Of a stretch of DNA of 64,000 nt, positions 1 through 9,424 are shown in pieces. The DNA comes from CAZJVD01 sp964549505 (GTDB lineage Bacteria; Bdellovibrionota; UBA1018; CAZJVD01). Made by a program: the position numbers and the translations under genes. Location of the stretch: the NCBI GenBank assembly GCA_964549505.1, contig CAZJVD010000001.1:186001-250000 (forward strand), read 5' to 3'. The notes beneath the pieces are model-generated. The model worked only from the letters and a program-made list of their open reading frames with translations, did not search any database and was not told the DNA's origin. How positions within the stretch are numbered: the first letter of the stretch is position 1; each line of letters starts with the position of its first letter.

Positions 1-796
1 AGCTATCGGGGATCGCTGAAAACTCAAAGGACTGAACATCCGGATCGAGCGGATCAACACCGGCGAGCGCTCGGGTGATCGGCATCAGATCTTCTGCAAA
101 ACGAGTCATCGGCCCTACCGCTATGAAAGGATAGATACGTCCGACGGCGTTCGCAAAGTTTTTCCCAATCAACGGAGGATGACCCGCAAGCGAGATCACA
201 TGATGAGACGCCTTGTGCCCGAAAATCCCGCAAAAGAACGCGGGCATCCGAATCGAACCACCTTCATCACTTCCGACTCCGAAACACGCAAGTCCGGCAC
301 CGCCGACGGCCGCTTCGCCGCCACTGCTACCACCCGGTGTGCGACGTGTGTCGTAGGGATTGCCGCTTCGACCATAAACTTTGTTGGAGGACTCGTACCA
401 AAGACCCCACTCCGGAATATTGGTCGTCCCCAGAACAATCGCTCCAGACTCCTTTAGCTTTCGCGCTACCGTCGAATCGACATCGGCAACATAACCCTTG
501 CGTGTAACAGATCCACAGGTGTGCGGAAGCCCCTTGAACGCGAACATCTCTTTCAATGAAATCGGTACGCCACGGAACACGGGTTGAGCGTCCGGTGCTG
601 ATCGATAAGCTTCCTCCGCGGCGCGGGCCTCTTTTCGAGCCTCCTCGAGGCGGAGATTGACGTACGCATTGAGCCGAGGGTTCTCTGACTCGATTTTCTT
701 GATGTAGGCATCAACGACTTCGACGGGAGAAAACTTTCTTGACCGGTAACCCGCGGTCAATGCTCGCGCGCTCATCTGTGTTAGCTCGAACGTCAT
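1..796 (-). CDS. Amidase signature family hydrolase (FAAH2-like), C-terminus beyond window
   Basis: The 265 visible codons are the N-terminal half of an amidase-signature serine hydrolase, which cleaves amide bonds of small substrates. The Lys-cisSer-Ser triad is visible: Lys82 in SLKE, cis-Ser157 in GGSSGG and nucleophile Ser181 in GSDEGGSIR; the 24-residue spacing between the two serines matches the family. The text after the nucleophile (PAFFCGIFGHK) resembles FAAH2-type amidases more than GatA, so I do not call it the tRNA amidotransferase subunit. The ATG at 796 overlaps the TGA of the upstream acyltransferase gene as ATGA, so the two are probably translationally coupled. The C-terminal substrate-pocket half lies left of base 1, so the substrate cannot be judged. 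Confidence 0.85.
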   Translation of the reverse strand, partial: MTFELTQMSARALTAGYRSRKFSPVEVVDAYIKKIESENPRLNAYVNLRLEEARKEARAAEEAYRSAPDAQPVFRGVPISLKEMFAFKGLPHTCGSVTRKGYVADVDSTVARKLKESGAIVLGTTNIPEWGLWYESSNKVYGRSGNPYDTRRTPGGSSGGEAAVGGAGLACFGVGSDEGGSIRMPAFFCGIFGHKASHHVISLAGHPPLIGKNFANAVGRIYPFIAVGPMTRFAEDLMPITRALAGVDPLDPDVQSFEFSAIPDS

Positions 797-1587
797 TGAT
801 TCTCCCTCGCCACGGACGGCAGACGACTTGCAATCACGCCTCGCACGTCTTCGATCAGACCCGGAAGATCCGAGGTTAGCACGCGCTCCCTTGAAACGGG
901 AGGGTGAATCCAAACGTGCACCGTCCCCGGACGTAACGTCCATCGTGTCTTTGGTAAAACGGAAAAGCATCCGTCAATGGTGATCGGCAATATCGGCAAA
1001 CCCGTGTTCCTTGCGACAACAAAGGGGCCCTTCTTAAACGATCCAAGTTTTCCGTCTTGGGTTCGCGTTCCCTCAGGAAAAATAAGAAGAGAAAGAGACC
1101 GCTCCATCAAAATGCGTTCGACTAGCTTGAGCGTTTCAACGGCACGCACGCTGTTCGATCGATCGACCGGTAAAACACCGCCACCACGAATTCCCCAACC
1201 AAAAACCGGAATCCGAAAGAGCTCCTTCTTCGCGATGATCGTCACCTGCACGGGCACATAACCGAGCAAGGTCGTGAGATCCAGAAGGCTCTGATGATTG
1301 GACATCACAATGTACTGAGTCGTCGTCAAGATATTCTCAAGACCATGCACTTCTACACGAACACGAGCGACCTTCATCACAAAGCGTGACCACAGGCGAA
1401 CGGTCTTCGCTGTCAGCGGAGAAAACCGCCCAACAAATAGCGACAAAATAGCCGAAATCAGGCTCTCGATGATCGTTGCAACAACGGCCGCCACAATAAA
1501 AAACACGGTATGCACGTTCTTAACGTTAACACAGAGAGCGTGACCGACAAGCAATTGACGCCTTTTGAGATTCTCGGAAAACGTCAT
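793..1587 (-). CDS. plsC: PlsC-like 1-acylglycerol-3-phosphate acyltransferase
   Basis: Predicted membrane acyltransferase that adds the second acyl chain to lysophosphatidic acid in phospholipid synthesis. Counted from the upstream TTG at 1638, the catalytic HX4D motif is at residues 115-120 (NHQSLLD) and the phosphate-binding FPEGTR at 187-192; one long N-terminal hydrophobic segment precedes them. I chose the ATG at 1587 (264 residues) because the upstream TTG would start opposite the ATG of the divergent gene. No clear Shine-Dalgarno precedes 1587, and a still later start just before the membrane segment is possible. The stop overlaps the amidase start by 4 nt. The family is clear; acyl-acceptor specificity is inference. 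Confidence 0.86.
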   Translation of the reverse strand: MTFSENLKRRQLLVGHALCVNVKNVHTVFFIVAAVVATIIESLISAILSLFVGRFSPLTAKTVRLWSRFVMKVARVRVEVHGLENILTTTQYIVMSNHQSLLDLTTLLGYVPVQVTIIAKKELFRIPVFGWGIRGGGVLPVDRSNSVRAVETLKLVERILMERSLSLLIFPEGTRTQDGKLGSFKKGPFVVARNTGLPILPITIDGCFSVLPKTRWTLRPGTVHVWIHPPVSRERVLTSDLPGLIEDVRGVIASRLPSVARENQ

Positions 1588-1637
1588 TTTCGTTACACTC
1601 TGAGAATCCAAGAATTTTCCTACGGAAGGGGAGACCA

Positions 1638-2870
1638 ATGTTACGAAATATCGTCGCCGCTTTAGCGGTGTTCTTTATGGCCGGAGTTTCTCAGGCCGCG
1701 CCGTCATCGGCATCGACCAGTTTTCGACAACACTTCGAAATCGTGCGCAACAGTCGAGGCGGGCTTGAGGTCGTAAAGATTCGAACGGTACGCGAAGTAC
1801 CCAAACTCTCGACACTGATCCAACAACTTCTCACCGACTTACGAGACTACGAAGTTTCTCAAACGGAGTCAGCCAGTGCCCTAGTAGAACGTGTCACCGA
1901 GGACGACGAGGATCTCCCAGCTGAGTATCGACAGGCGATGCGCGATTCGCTCGAAGGACTCAACAGTCAGTTTGCCGCTGAAAGCATGAACCTGAACGAA
2001 GTTCAGAATTTTCAGCAAGTCTTTGACCGGAAGATCAAACTGCACTGGGATGCCTTCAAGGTGGTCGCACATGGGCGAAGTGCGAACTTCTTTTACGCGC
2101 GAAAGGTCACGCAGCTCGTGCTGAACTTCGGCATCGACTACGCTCGCGCAACGCTGGGAGCATTGCCAGCCATCGATGTCGTGCTCTTTTTGGTTCGAAC
2201 GGCCGTGAGTATGATCGAATCGAACCGCACCTTTTACCAGAACTTGCTCTTACACTATCTCGACACCGAATCGCCATCGGCACTCGGTCTGACCGACGCG
2301 GAACGATCGATGCTGCGCACATCGGTCTTTGAATCACGGGTCAAGTGGTGGAATTTTTGGACGGCGTCGAAGGCTCGTCGCGATGCCGCTGGCTGGGGCA
2401 ACCAGCAGTTTGCCGGTCTGGTCGAATCGGGGAACGCACGCGTGAAAAAGCACGCGCGTAAGTTCGACAGCGTGGGTGAACGCGTGAGCTACGCTCTCCA
2501 GAGAGTTCGTCAGAAAAACCAAGCCAAACTGGTGTACACGATCGTACCCAAGAGCTTGTTCAGCGGAGCACCGAGCAACGCGTACAACTTCACAAAACCT
2601 AAAGCCGTCACTCGCGAACGTCAGACGATGCGTCTAATGCAGTTCGCACTCGGTTTTGCTCCGATTCATCCTCTACTCAAGATGGGACTGGATGAATATC
2701 TTGCGTCAACCTACATCCCTCAGGGATTGATGGATGGAGCGTTGCTTGGCTTCGCCGAAACAGAGCGCAGCAGCCTGTCGAGCGTTCCAGATGAAACCGA
2801 GATCTGGAAACAAACCGTCAATCCATTTCTGGCGCGTACCGGAACGGGTTCGGAACCTAACGCTTATTAA
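1638..2870 (+). CDS. Secreted protein of unknown function
   Basis: A 410-residue protein with a convincing signal peptide: two early basic residues, a hydrophobic core and a cleavage site near SQA-AP at about residue 20. The mature part looks mostly helical and charged, with one hydrophobic stretch near residues 175-195, and I recognise no motif or fold. A strong Shine-Dalgarno (AGGGGAG) lies 5 nt before the ATG, so the start is well supported. It is divergent from the plsC-like gene, and its last 14 nt overlap the end of the convergent M3 peptidase gene. Probably periplasmic or outer-membrane associated; function unknown. Confidence 0.75.
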   Translation: MLRNIVAALAVFFMAGVSQAAPSSASTSFRQHFEIVRNSRGGLEVVKIRTVREVPKLSTLIQQLLTDLRDYEVSQTESASALVERVTEDDEDLPAEYRQAMRDSLEGLNSQFAAESMNLNEVQNFQQVFDRKIKLHWDAFKVVAHGRSANFFYARKVTQLVLNFGIDYARATLGALPAIDVVLFLVRTAVSMIESNRTFYQNLLLHYLDTESPSALGLTDAERSMLRTSVFESRVKWWNFWTASKARRDAAGWGNQQFAGLVESGNARVKKHARKFDSVGERVSYALQRVRQKNQAKLVYTIVPKSLFSGAPSNAYNFTKPKAVTRERQTMRLMQFALGFAPIHPLLKMGLDEYLASTYIPQGLMDGALLGFAETERSSLSSVPDETEIWKQTVNPFLARTGTGSEPNAY

Positions 2871-4968
2871 TTCCGAAGGATTGAAAGAACGGTTGAAGCG
2901 ATCGCTTACGTCCTAAGAACCGCTCAATCGAAGTGTCGACTTCACGGGACTCGCCGGGAGCAAAAATCTCCCGGCGCAGTCTCATCCCGATCGCAGGATC
3001 CAAAAATCGCTTCGGACTTTTTCGAAACACCGAGGCCAGATCTTCCGAAATCGCTTTCGCCCAAAGATAGCCGTAGTAACCGGCGTCGTACCCCAAAAGG
3101 TGCCCAAAGCTCGCTGCGAAGTTCGTCTCGCTGGGCACTGGAAAGTAGTTTTTCGTCAGCTCTTGTCTCGAAACCACTTGTGGGTCCGGGATCGGTGCCT
3201 TCTCCGTAAGACCGTGAAGAGCCATATCGAGCATCGCGTAGGCGACTTGTGACCGGGCCCATCGGACTTTGTCAGCATCACGCGCCTTGATCATCCGGAC
3301 GAGCGTGTCTTTCGGGAGTTTCTTCTTCGGATCTCGATAGTCCGCCGCAAAATAATCCAACACGTCCTTGTCCCAAACCCAGTTCTCTAACATCTGCGAA
3401 GGCGCCTCGACAAAGTCACGCGGTACGGACGTTCCCGAAAACGATCCATACGTCGCGTCTGTGAGAATCGCATGCATCCCGTGCCCAAATTCGTGAAAAA
3501 AGGTCTCAACATGGTCATGAGTCAGCAACGACGGCTTGTCAGCGGTTGCCGGAGGAAAGTTACAGACGAGCGCTACGACGGGGCGCTGATACCGACCGTC
3601 CGACCGAACGTAGCCTTGAAAAAGCGACATCTCGGCAAAGTGAGTGTACTTTCCTTCGCGCGGAAAGAGATCCAGATAGAACGCGCCCATCACTTTTCCA
3701 CTCTCACGATCGGTGACCGCAAAAAGTCGAACCGACGGATCCCAAACGTACGGCGGCTTAAGCTCCGTAAACGTCAGACCGAAGATGTTCTGATAGATAT
3801 TGAACGCGCCATCTAAAACCCGTTCCAGTGGGAAAAAAACGCGTAAAGCTTCCTCATCGACCTGGTATTTTTCTTTCTGCGTCTGATTGACGTAGTAACG
3901 GGCATCCCAATCGTAGATGACTGCGTTCTTGTCACCCGTGTCTTTAACTTTTCTCTTCTTGAACTCCGCAATCATCTTCTGAAACCCCGACTCGAGGCCG
4001 TTCCGAATATCGCTGAGAAAACTCAGTACGTTCTTGGGTTTCTTCGCCATCTTCTCTTCGAGAACGTAGTCGGCCCAGGTGGGATACCCTAAGAGCAGAG
4101 CGATCTTTCGCTTTCGCTCGATGATCTTCTTGAGGAGATCATTGTTCATCTTTGCGCGCTGAAGACGCGCGACAAAAGCGCGCTTGCGCGACTCTTCCTT
4201 CTTGGCATTGTTGACGATCGAAAAATATTCCCAATCGATACCCGCATTGACTTTAAACTGACCGTCGGGCTGCTTCGCTTGCTTGAGAAAATCTTCGGGC
4301 ACGCCATCGACTTCGGCCAGCGCGTACATGATCGGCCCATGATCATCCGAGATATTTTTTGAAAAGTCGTTGCCGTAGTCCGCCAGTTCTTTTTTTAACG
4401 CTTTAATCTCTTCCTTCTTTTCCGACGGAAGTTCCATCCCCAAGCGGCGATAGTCTTTTAAAGACTCTTGAAACAGGCGCAAGTCTTCGCCCTTAAGAGC
4501 GGGTTTCGCACCAAGTTTTTTCTCGAGCGCCTTGACGACCGCATAGATGTCTTCGCGATATGTGAGATCGACAGACCACTTCTCGAGTTCCTTTAACATC
4601 TCGACGGCCGTGTCGCGCATGTCCTTGTCTGTGCTCGTCTCTGAGATTACAGACACTCGCGAAGCCGTCTTTCCAATCTCGGCACTGGCACGCTCAAGCG
4701 CGACGAGCGTCGACTCGAACGTCACACTCTCCCCGGACTGCGCGGCAACCTTATCGTAGGCGCGGTCCGCCTCTTCCATCATGGATCGAACCGACGTTTT
4801 GATCTGCGAAGGAGATGTCTCGAACACCGGAAGATCAAAGGCCGAGCCTTGCTGCTCCGCTTTTACTTTGAACTCATCTGGATTACGGAGATCAGCGGCC
4901 GACGAAAAGAAAGAAACATGAACCATGAGGGCACCCAACACGACAAGAGACACAGAATTTCGAGTCAT
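2857..4968 (-). CDS. Exported M3-family zinc oligopeptidase (oligopeptidase A / PepF-like)
   Basis: A 703-residue thimet-type metallopeptidase that degrades short peptides. The HExxH zinc motif is at residues 492-496 (HEFGH), with a downstream glutamate in FVEAPSQ near 521 as the likely third ligand. I chose the ATG at 4968 because it gives a signal peptide (hydrophobic core, cleavage near SSA-AD at about residue 25); a longer reading frame to 5091 would run into the next gene. M3 enzymes are usually cytosolic in Enterobacteria, so an exported copy suggests digestion of peptides in the periplasm. The 3' end overlaps the convergent unknown gene by 14 nt. Confidence 0.9.
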   Translation of the reverse strand: MTRNSVSLVVLGALMVHVSFFSSAADLRNPDEFKVKAEQQGSAFDLPVFETSPSQIKTSVRSMMEEADRAYDKVAAQSGESVTFESTLVALERASAEIGKTASRVSVISETSTDKDMRDTAVEMLKELEKWSVDLTYREDIYAVVKALEKKLGAKPALKGEDLRLFQESLKDYRRLGMELPSEKKEEIKALKKELADYGNDFSKNISDDHGPIMYALAEVDGVPEDFLKQAKQPDGQFKVNAGIDWEYFSIVNNAKKEESRKRAFVARLQRAKMNNDLLKKIIERKRKIALLLGYPTWADYVLEEKMAKKPKNVLSFLSDIRNGLESGFQKMIAEFKKRKVKDTGDKNAVIYDWDARYYVNQTQKEKYQVDEEALRVFFPLERVLDGAFNIYQNIFGLTFTELKPPYVWDPSVRLFAVTDRESGKVMGAFYLDLFPREGKYTHFAEMSLFQGYVRSDGRYQRPVVALVCNFPPATADKPSLLTHDHVETFFHEFGHGMHAILTDATYGSFSGTSVPRDFVEAPSQMLENWVWDKDVLDYFAADYRDPKKKLPKDTLVRMIKARDADKVRWARSQVAYAMLDMALHGLTEKAPIPDPQVVSRQELTKNYFPVPSETNFAASFGHLLGYDAGYYGYLWAKAISEDLASVFRKSPKRFLDPAIGMRLRREIFAPGESREVDTSIERFLGRKRSLQPFFQSFGINKR

Positions 4969-5035
4969 CCGCTCATCTTGAGGGAAAACCGAGCGGCGGT
5001 CAACGCAGCGATCGGTACAACGATCATGGCAACCA

Positions 5036-6256
5036 CTAGGGCCGAGCGGGTCCGCGTCGCGTACGAACACCCTTATAGATTTCGAGAACACGATCCATCA
5101 AGCGAGGCCTCAGCATCGCGTACGATCCCACCGTCAGTAGCACCAACGCAGCATGTCCGGTATTAACCTCGTAGGGTCCAGCGGCCAACAGCGGACCAAT
5201 ACCCGTTGAAGCAAGATAGAGCGCAATTGAATCCAACATAAGAAATGGAGCCTGAAGAATCTGTGCTGCGGCCCGCGCGTGGTAACTGTTTATCCGACCG
5301 GCTGTGGTGTTTTGCCACTCACGAATTTTTGCCGAAACGACATAGGCATAGAAGATCGTCTGCAATGCCAACGTCAACCCCTGCTCCACTTGAAACCGGT
5401 TGAGCTGATTCAAGAACTCCGTCGTTACCTCGGAGCCCGAATGACTGGCGACAAAGTCCCGAATGGGCGTCAGATTTCCGAAGATCTTATAATTGAAAAT
5501 AAAAGGTGCCGACGAAAGAGCCTGCTTAATGAAAAGGGTGATTCGACCTACGCCTGGTCTCGTGATCCAGTTTCCCAGGAACTTACCGAAAACTGTCATT
5601 GCGACGAGAATCGAGGCATGCGTGACAGCCGTGAGATAGAAATCGGACGCATTGGGTCGTTCCGCGTAGTCCAAATACATGAGCGTGAGCACCGGAATTT
5701 CGATGACAGCTGTCGACACGAGTCCTGCAATCACTTCGCTCGAGATCGGCTTCTGAAAATCTAGATTGAAACTTGGAAACGTATAGACAAGTCGTGCCCA
5801 CGCTCGCTGAAAGAGACTGGCCGACTCCCTCTGTAATACCGCACGTGGGATACTCATCACTTGGAGTGATGCCCCGACGGCCGAAAGACCTAAGTCATCC
5901 AGGATTTGCTGGTATTCGGCTTTGACGCTCTCACGAACGTCATTCGCAATACCCGTGATAACGAACCGCGCTTTAGAGAATCTCTCGACCCCGTCCGCAG
6001 CAATCGCTTCCTGAAGATTCTGACGAAAGAGTTCGGGTCGACCATCCGTACCAAGTGGGATCCCGACGGAGTCATTGATAGGAGTTTCGTTCGGGACCAA
6101 GAATGCTTCGCATCTCAGAAGTTCCTTTCTGAAAGGAACACGCGAATCAGCGTCGGCCCAACCAATGCGGAACGCGTCCGCCCCCGAAGCAAGCTGTGAC
6201 GTCCCAAAGCTGAATACCAAGAGCCAGACTGAAAGCTCTCGGAGAAGGCGGCTCAT
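5036..6256 (-). CDS. Membrane protein of unknown function with signal peptide
   Basis: A 406-residue protein with an N-terminal signal sequence (cleavage near ASGADA) followed by a soluble domain of about 140 residues. Several hydrophobic segments then occupy the C-terminal two thirds (near residues 155-175, 190-210, 225-240, 275-295 and 335-385). The ATG at 6256 starts exactly at the signal peptide, so it is preferred over a frame opening at 6286. It lies upstream of the M3 peptidase on the same strand with a gap of about 67 nt and may be cotranscribed. I recognise no domain; a polytopic inner-membrane protein with a periplasmic N-domain is the safest reading. Confidence 0.65.
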   Translation of the reverse strand: MSRLLRELSVWLLVFSFGTSQLASGADAFRIGWADADSRVPFRKELLRCEAFLVPNETPINDSVGIPLGTDGRPELFRQNLQEAIAADGVERFSKARFVITGIANDVRESVKAEYQQILDDLGLSAVGASLQVMSIPRAVLQRESASLFQRAWARLVYTFPSFNLDFQKPISSEVIAGLVSTAVIEIPVLTLMYLDYAERPNASDFYLTAVTHASILVAMTVFGKFLGNWITRPGVGRITLFIKQALSSAPFIFNYKIFGNLTPIRDFVASHSGSEVTTEFLNQLNRFQVEQGLTLALQTIFYAYVVSAKIREWQNTTAGRINSYHARAAAQILQAPFLMLDSIALYLASTGIGPLLAAGPYEVNTGHAALVLLTVGSYAMLRPRLMDRVLEIYKGVRTRRGPARP

Positions 6257-6382
6257 TTTACAATTCGAGCGCAGCAGTCCCAACATTTCGAATTACCCCC
6301 CAAAGTCCCCTTGTATGCGATTGGGTCTACCTGGACCAAACGTGTTTGCCCACTGCTTTGTTGAGTGGTAACTCTTGAAAAT

Positions 6383-8395
6383 ATGAGTCGGTTTGACGCC
6401 ACGGATTGGCTGGCCATCCAAACAGTTCGCACCCTCGCTATTGACGCTATCGAAAAAGCAAACTCAGGTCATCCGGGTTTGCCGCTTGGCGCTGCGCCCA
6501 TGGCCTATGTTCTGTGGCAGCGACATCTTAAACATAATCCGCGCAATCCCTATTGGCCCGATCGTGACCGATTCGTTCTCTCAGCGGGACACGGCAGCAT
6601 GTTGCTCTACGCGCTACTACATCTCAATGGATACAATCTTCCTCTTGAGGAACTGAAACGTTTCCGTCAGTGGGGCAGTAAAACGCCGGGCCATCCAGAG
6701 TTTGGTCACACACCGGGAGTTGAAACGACGACAGGTCCTCTCGGACAAGGCGCTGCGAATGCCGTCGGAATGGCGATCGCCGAACGAAAACTCGCGCATC
6801 TTTTCAATCGCCCGTCCTATACGCTTTTTGATCATTTTACATACGCACTCGTCTCCGATGGCGATCTCATGGAAGGCGTTGTTGCTGAGGCGTGTTCGCT
6901 AGCGGGCCATCTGCGATTGGGTCGTCTGATTTTTCTCTACGACTCAAACGACATCAGTCTCGACGGCCCTACCTCGATGACGTTTTCCACCGAAGATGTG
7001 GGTGCACGCTTCCGCGCCTATGGGTGGCATGTTCAAGAAGTCCCGCGCGGCAATGACGATCTCGACGGACTCGATCAAGCAATCGAAACCGCCAAGAAGA
7101 CGCTCGAGCAACCTTCTCTGATCATCGTCAAAACGACGATCGGGTTTGGGTCCCCCAATAAACAGGGCAAGTCTTCGTCGCACGGGTCTCCTCTGGGTAC
7201 GGATGAGACCGCACGCACCAAGGAAACTTTGAAGTGGGCCGCGAAGGACGCCTTTGCGATTCCGCCCGAGGCTCGCCGTCGCTTTGATGAAGCGCTTTTA
7301 CGAGGGCAGACCTTCGAGGCGGATTGGCAAACGCGGCTCAGCGCCTACCGACGTGAGTTTCCAGATCAGTACGACGCGATGATGCAGGCAATGGCAGGAG
7401 AGTTACCGAAGGCGTGGGATACCGAACTCCGTCGCGCGACGTATGCCGGAGCTGAAGCGACGCGCGTGTCGTCGGGTAAGGCTCTCCAAACAGTGGCGAA
7501 AGCGATCCCCTGGTTACTCGGCGGAGACGCGGATCTTGGTTGTTCGACCAATACGGTTTTGAAGGATGCAGGTTCCTTCGAGGGTGTCAGCGGAAGCGGT
7601 CGCAATATCCACTTTGGCGTCCGTGAACACGCAATGGGCGCGATCGCGAACGGCATGAGCTACCACGGTGGCGTTCGGCCGTTCACAGCCACATTCTTTT
7701 GTTTCACCGACTATATGCGCCCCGCGATTCGGTTAGCTGCGCTTTCAAAGCTCAATCCGATCTTTGTTTTCACGCACGACTCGATCGGACTTGGAGAGGA
7801 CGGTCCCACGCACCAGCCCGTAGAACATCTCGCTTCGCTAAGGTGCATGCCCGGTCTCTTGGTTTTACGTCCCGCCGATGCACGCGAAACGTTCGAGGCC
7901 TGGCGAATCGCGATCGAGCAGAAGTTCCGTCCGACCTGTCTCGTGTTCAGTCGACAATCGGTTCCCTTGCTTGACGGAACGAAGGATCGAGCGGCGACAG
8001 GCGTACAGAGAGGCGCTTACGTGCTCTCTGAAGCGTCAGGAAAGCCGTCCTTGATCTTGATCGCGACAGGTACCGAAGTCAGCCTGGCCGTCGAGGCTCA
8101 GAAAGAGCTCGAATCGATGGGACACTCCACGCGCGTGGTTTCAATGCCCTCGTGGGAGCTTTTCGGTGAGCAGGATCTCACTTACCGGAATGAAGTTCTT
8201 CCTCCAAACGTTCGCGCACGCGTTTCGATTGAAGCAGGCGCACGCATGGGTTGGGAACGTTGGGTCGGTAGTGCCGGCGCCAGCATCGGCGTCGATACCT
8301 TTGGTGCTTCAGCTCCCGCCCCCGAAATCTACAAAAACTATGGCGTCACCGCCGCTGCTCTTGTCGAAACAGCGAAACGCCTGATCAACGCTTAG
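6383..8395 (+). CDS. tkt: Transketolase
   Basis: A 670-residue thiamine-diphosphate enzyme of the pentose phosphate pathway that moves two-carbon ketol units between sugar phosphates. The N-terminal pyrophosphate domain has SGHPGLPLG, the ThDP/metal motif SDGDLMEG and DSNDISLDG. The middle domain has EDGPTHQPVEHLA, with its substrate-binding histidine, and a normal C-terminal domain follows. Length matches the family. The ATG at 6383 begins the typical N-terminus; an in-frame GTG at 6365 is possible but adds atypical residues. It is divergent from the unknown membrane protein at 5036-6256. There is no other pentose phosphate gene nearby. Confidence 0.97.
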   Translation: MSRFDATDWLAIQTVRTLAIDAIEKANSGHPGLPLGAAPMAYVLWQRHLKHNPRNPYWPDRDRFVLSAGHGSMLLYALLHLNGYNLPLEELKRFRQWGSKTPGHPEFGHTPGVETTTGPLGQGAANAVGMAIAERKLAHLFNRPSYTLFDHFTYALVSDGDLMEGVVAEACSLAGHLRLGRLIFLYDSNDISLDGPTSMTFSTEDVGARFRAYGWHVQEVPRGNDDLDGLDQAIETAKKTLEQPSLIIVKTTIGFGSPNKQGKSSSHGSPLGTDETARTKETLKWAAKDAFAIPPEARRRFDEALLRGQTFEADWQTRLSAYRREFPDQYDAMMQAMAGELPKAWDTELRRATYAGAEATRVSSGKALQTVAKAIPWLLGGDADLGCSTNTVLKDAGSFEGVSGSGRNIHFGVREHAMGAIANGMSYHGGVRPFTATFFCFTDYMRPAIRLAALSKLNPIFVFTHDSIGLGEDGPTHQPVEHLASLRCMPGLLVLRPADARETFEAWRIAIEQKFRPTCLVFSRQSVPLLDGTKDRAATGVQRGAYVLSEASGKPSLILIATGTEVSLAVEAQKELESMGHSTRVVSMPSWELFGEQDLTYRNEVLPPNVRARVSIEAGARMGWERWVGSAGASIGVDTFGASAPAPEIYKNYGVTAAALVETAKRLINA

Positions 8396-8446
8396 ACAGT
8401 TCAACTTCTCCAGTTCGTATTTAACAGCGAAGGAACGCCCTTTGAC

Positions 8447-8463
8447 TTGGCACGGGCGGTGCT
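8447..8463 (+). promoter_or_regulatory. Sigma-54-like -24/-12 element (or weak terminator of tkt)
   Basis: The sequence TTGGCACGGGCGGTGCT has GG and GC separated by exactly 10 nt and matches the sigma-54 consensus TGGCACG-N4-TTGC at all but one core position. Transcription would start near 8474, about 70 nt before the lipoprotein gene. The same bases can form a short GCAC/GTGC hairpin followed by five T, so a weak intrinsic terminator for tkt is an alternative reading. Confidence 0.4.
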
Positions 8464-8545
8464 TTTTGTCCCCGCTGTAGAGTAGGCGCTTTACGAGACA
8501 GCGCAAAGTTGAACGTAAGTAGAACGTAGAGAGTGGAGTTCTCGT

Positions 8546-9157
8546 ATGAAAAAAACGAGCTTTTATAAATTTATTGGAATCAGCTTCGTGCTGAGTTCGC
8601 TATCCATGATCACGGGTTGCGGTAGCAGCAGTTCGGATTCCACAGGCAACTTAGCACCACCCATTGTAGGGCCTGTCAACAACTGGTGCCCGCCCGGCTT
8701 CGAATGGCAGTGCGGTGGTACTGGCGCCAACACGGTGTTCGCAACTCAGTGGGGCTACTACATTGGCGAAGTTTTCAAACTTTTCCCCGGACAAGTTCCA
8801 GCGCCCGGACAATGGAATGTGGGTTACAACCCCGGCGTTCCCGTCGTCAGCGGCAATCATCTTGTTTTGTCAGGAACAGCATACTGGGGCAACCAAGACT
8901 TAGACTTCTGGGACTACTTCTTCGGCGGATTATTTACCGACATGGACGATGTTTGCGATCCTAACACCAATAAACCTGCGCACGTCACGATCTACTACAA
9001 CGGACTTGCAGGTGGTGCTGTTCCGATTGTGCAGGGAACACCACACGTCGTGGTGACTCCGTACGGCGGATCTGGAGTTTATTTTGGTTACGACACTTCT
9101 AACAAAGGTGGCGCTGACTGTTTGTTTCTGAATTATCTTACGCTCACGCGACAGTAA
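8546..9157 (+). CDS. Orphan lipoprotein of unknown function
   Basis: A 203-residue predicted lipoprotein. The N-terminal signal ends in a lipobox ITGC with Cys25, followed by a serine-rich linker (GSSSSDS), which favours an outer-membrane or exported lipoprotein. The rest is rich in Gly, Pro, Tyr and Trp with several Cys, and looks like a compact beta-rich domain. No family recognised. It stands alone, with a sigma-54-like element about 80 nt upstream and a strong terminator just downstream at 9201, which suggests an individually regulated product. Confidence 0.75.
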   Translation: MKKTSFYKFIGISFVLSSLSMITGCGSSSSDSTGNLAPPIVGPVNNWCPPGFEWQCGGTGANTVFATQWGYYIGEVFKLFPGQVPAPGQWNVGYNPGVPVVSGNHLVLSGTAYWGNQDLDFWDYFFGGLFTDMDDVCDPNTNKPAHVTIYYNGLAGGAVPIVQGTPHVVVTPYGGSGVYFGYDTSNKGGADCLFLNYLTLTRQ

Positions 9158-9200
9158 GCGATCAAAGAACGATTTTCTCTTCCTCTCATCAACCCCCAAG

Positions 9201-9235
9201 AGTGGGAGACTCATGCTGAGTCTCCCACTTTTTTT
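9201..9235 (+). terminator. Rho-independent terminator of the lipoprotein gene
   Basis: A perfect 13-bp stem (AGTGGGAGACTCA and its complement) with a 3-nt TGC loop runs straight into seven T. It lies 44 nt after the lipoprotein stop codon and is a textbook intrinsic terminator on the plus strand. Confidence 0.95.
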
Positions 9236-9273
9236 ATTGCTTTGAGACACTTTGCGAGTAACATGGACCTTGA

Positions 9274-9301
9274 GTTCAAGATCTTTCAGATCTTTTTGAA
9301 C
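9274..9301 (+). promoter_or_regulatory. 5' UTR hairpin before the 28-residue basic protein
   Basis: GTTCAAGATC pairs with GATCTT...GAAC around a TTTCA loop, with a small T bulge on the 3' side. It sits directly before the Shine-Dalgarno (GGGAGGAG, 9303-9310) of the small basic gene, so it could stabilise the message or modulate its translation. A plausible promoter, TTGCTT-N16-TAACAT, lies at about 9237-9264, just after the preceding terminator. Confidence 0.55.
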
Positions 9302-9316
9302 TGGGAGGAGAAGCAA

Positions 9317-9403
9317 ATGGCAACTCGTAAAAGAAAAACCGCAAAAAAAGCGGCGAAAAAGAAAACCACGAAACGCCGCTCGACACGCAAAAAGAAGAAG
9401 TAA
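9317..9403 (+). CDS. 28-residue lysine/arginine-rich protein (histone-H1-tail-like)
   Basis: A tiny protein of 28 residues with 17 Lys or Arg, the rest being almost only Ala, Thr and Ser. Composition resembles the lysine-rich tails of bacterial histone-H1-like proteins, so nucleic acid binding is the natural guess. The gene looks real: it has a strong Shine-Dalgarno GGGAGGAG 6 nt before the ATG, a structured 5' UTR, a possible promoter after the previous terminator and its own strong terminator 22 nt after the stop. It is a monocistronic unit between the lipoprotein and pyrD. Its length is below usual annotation cut-offs. Function is inferred from composition only. Confidence 0.72.
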   Translation: MATRKRKTAKKAAKKKTTKRRSTRKKKK

Positions 9404-9424
9404 GCGGTTGAGTTCACGATTTCG

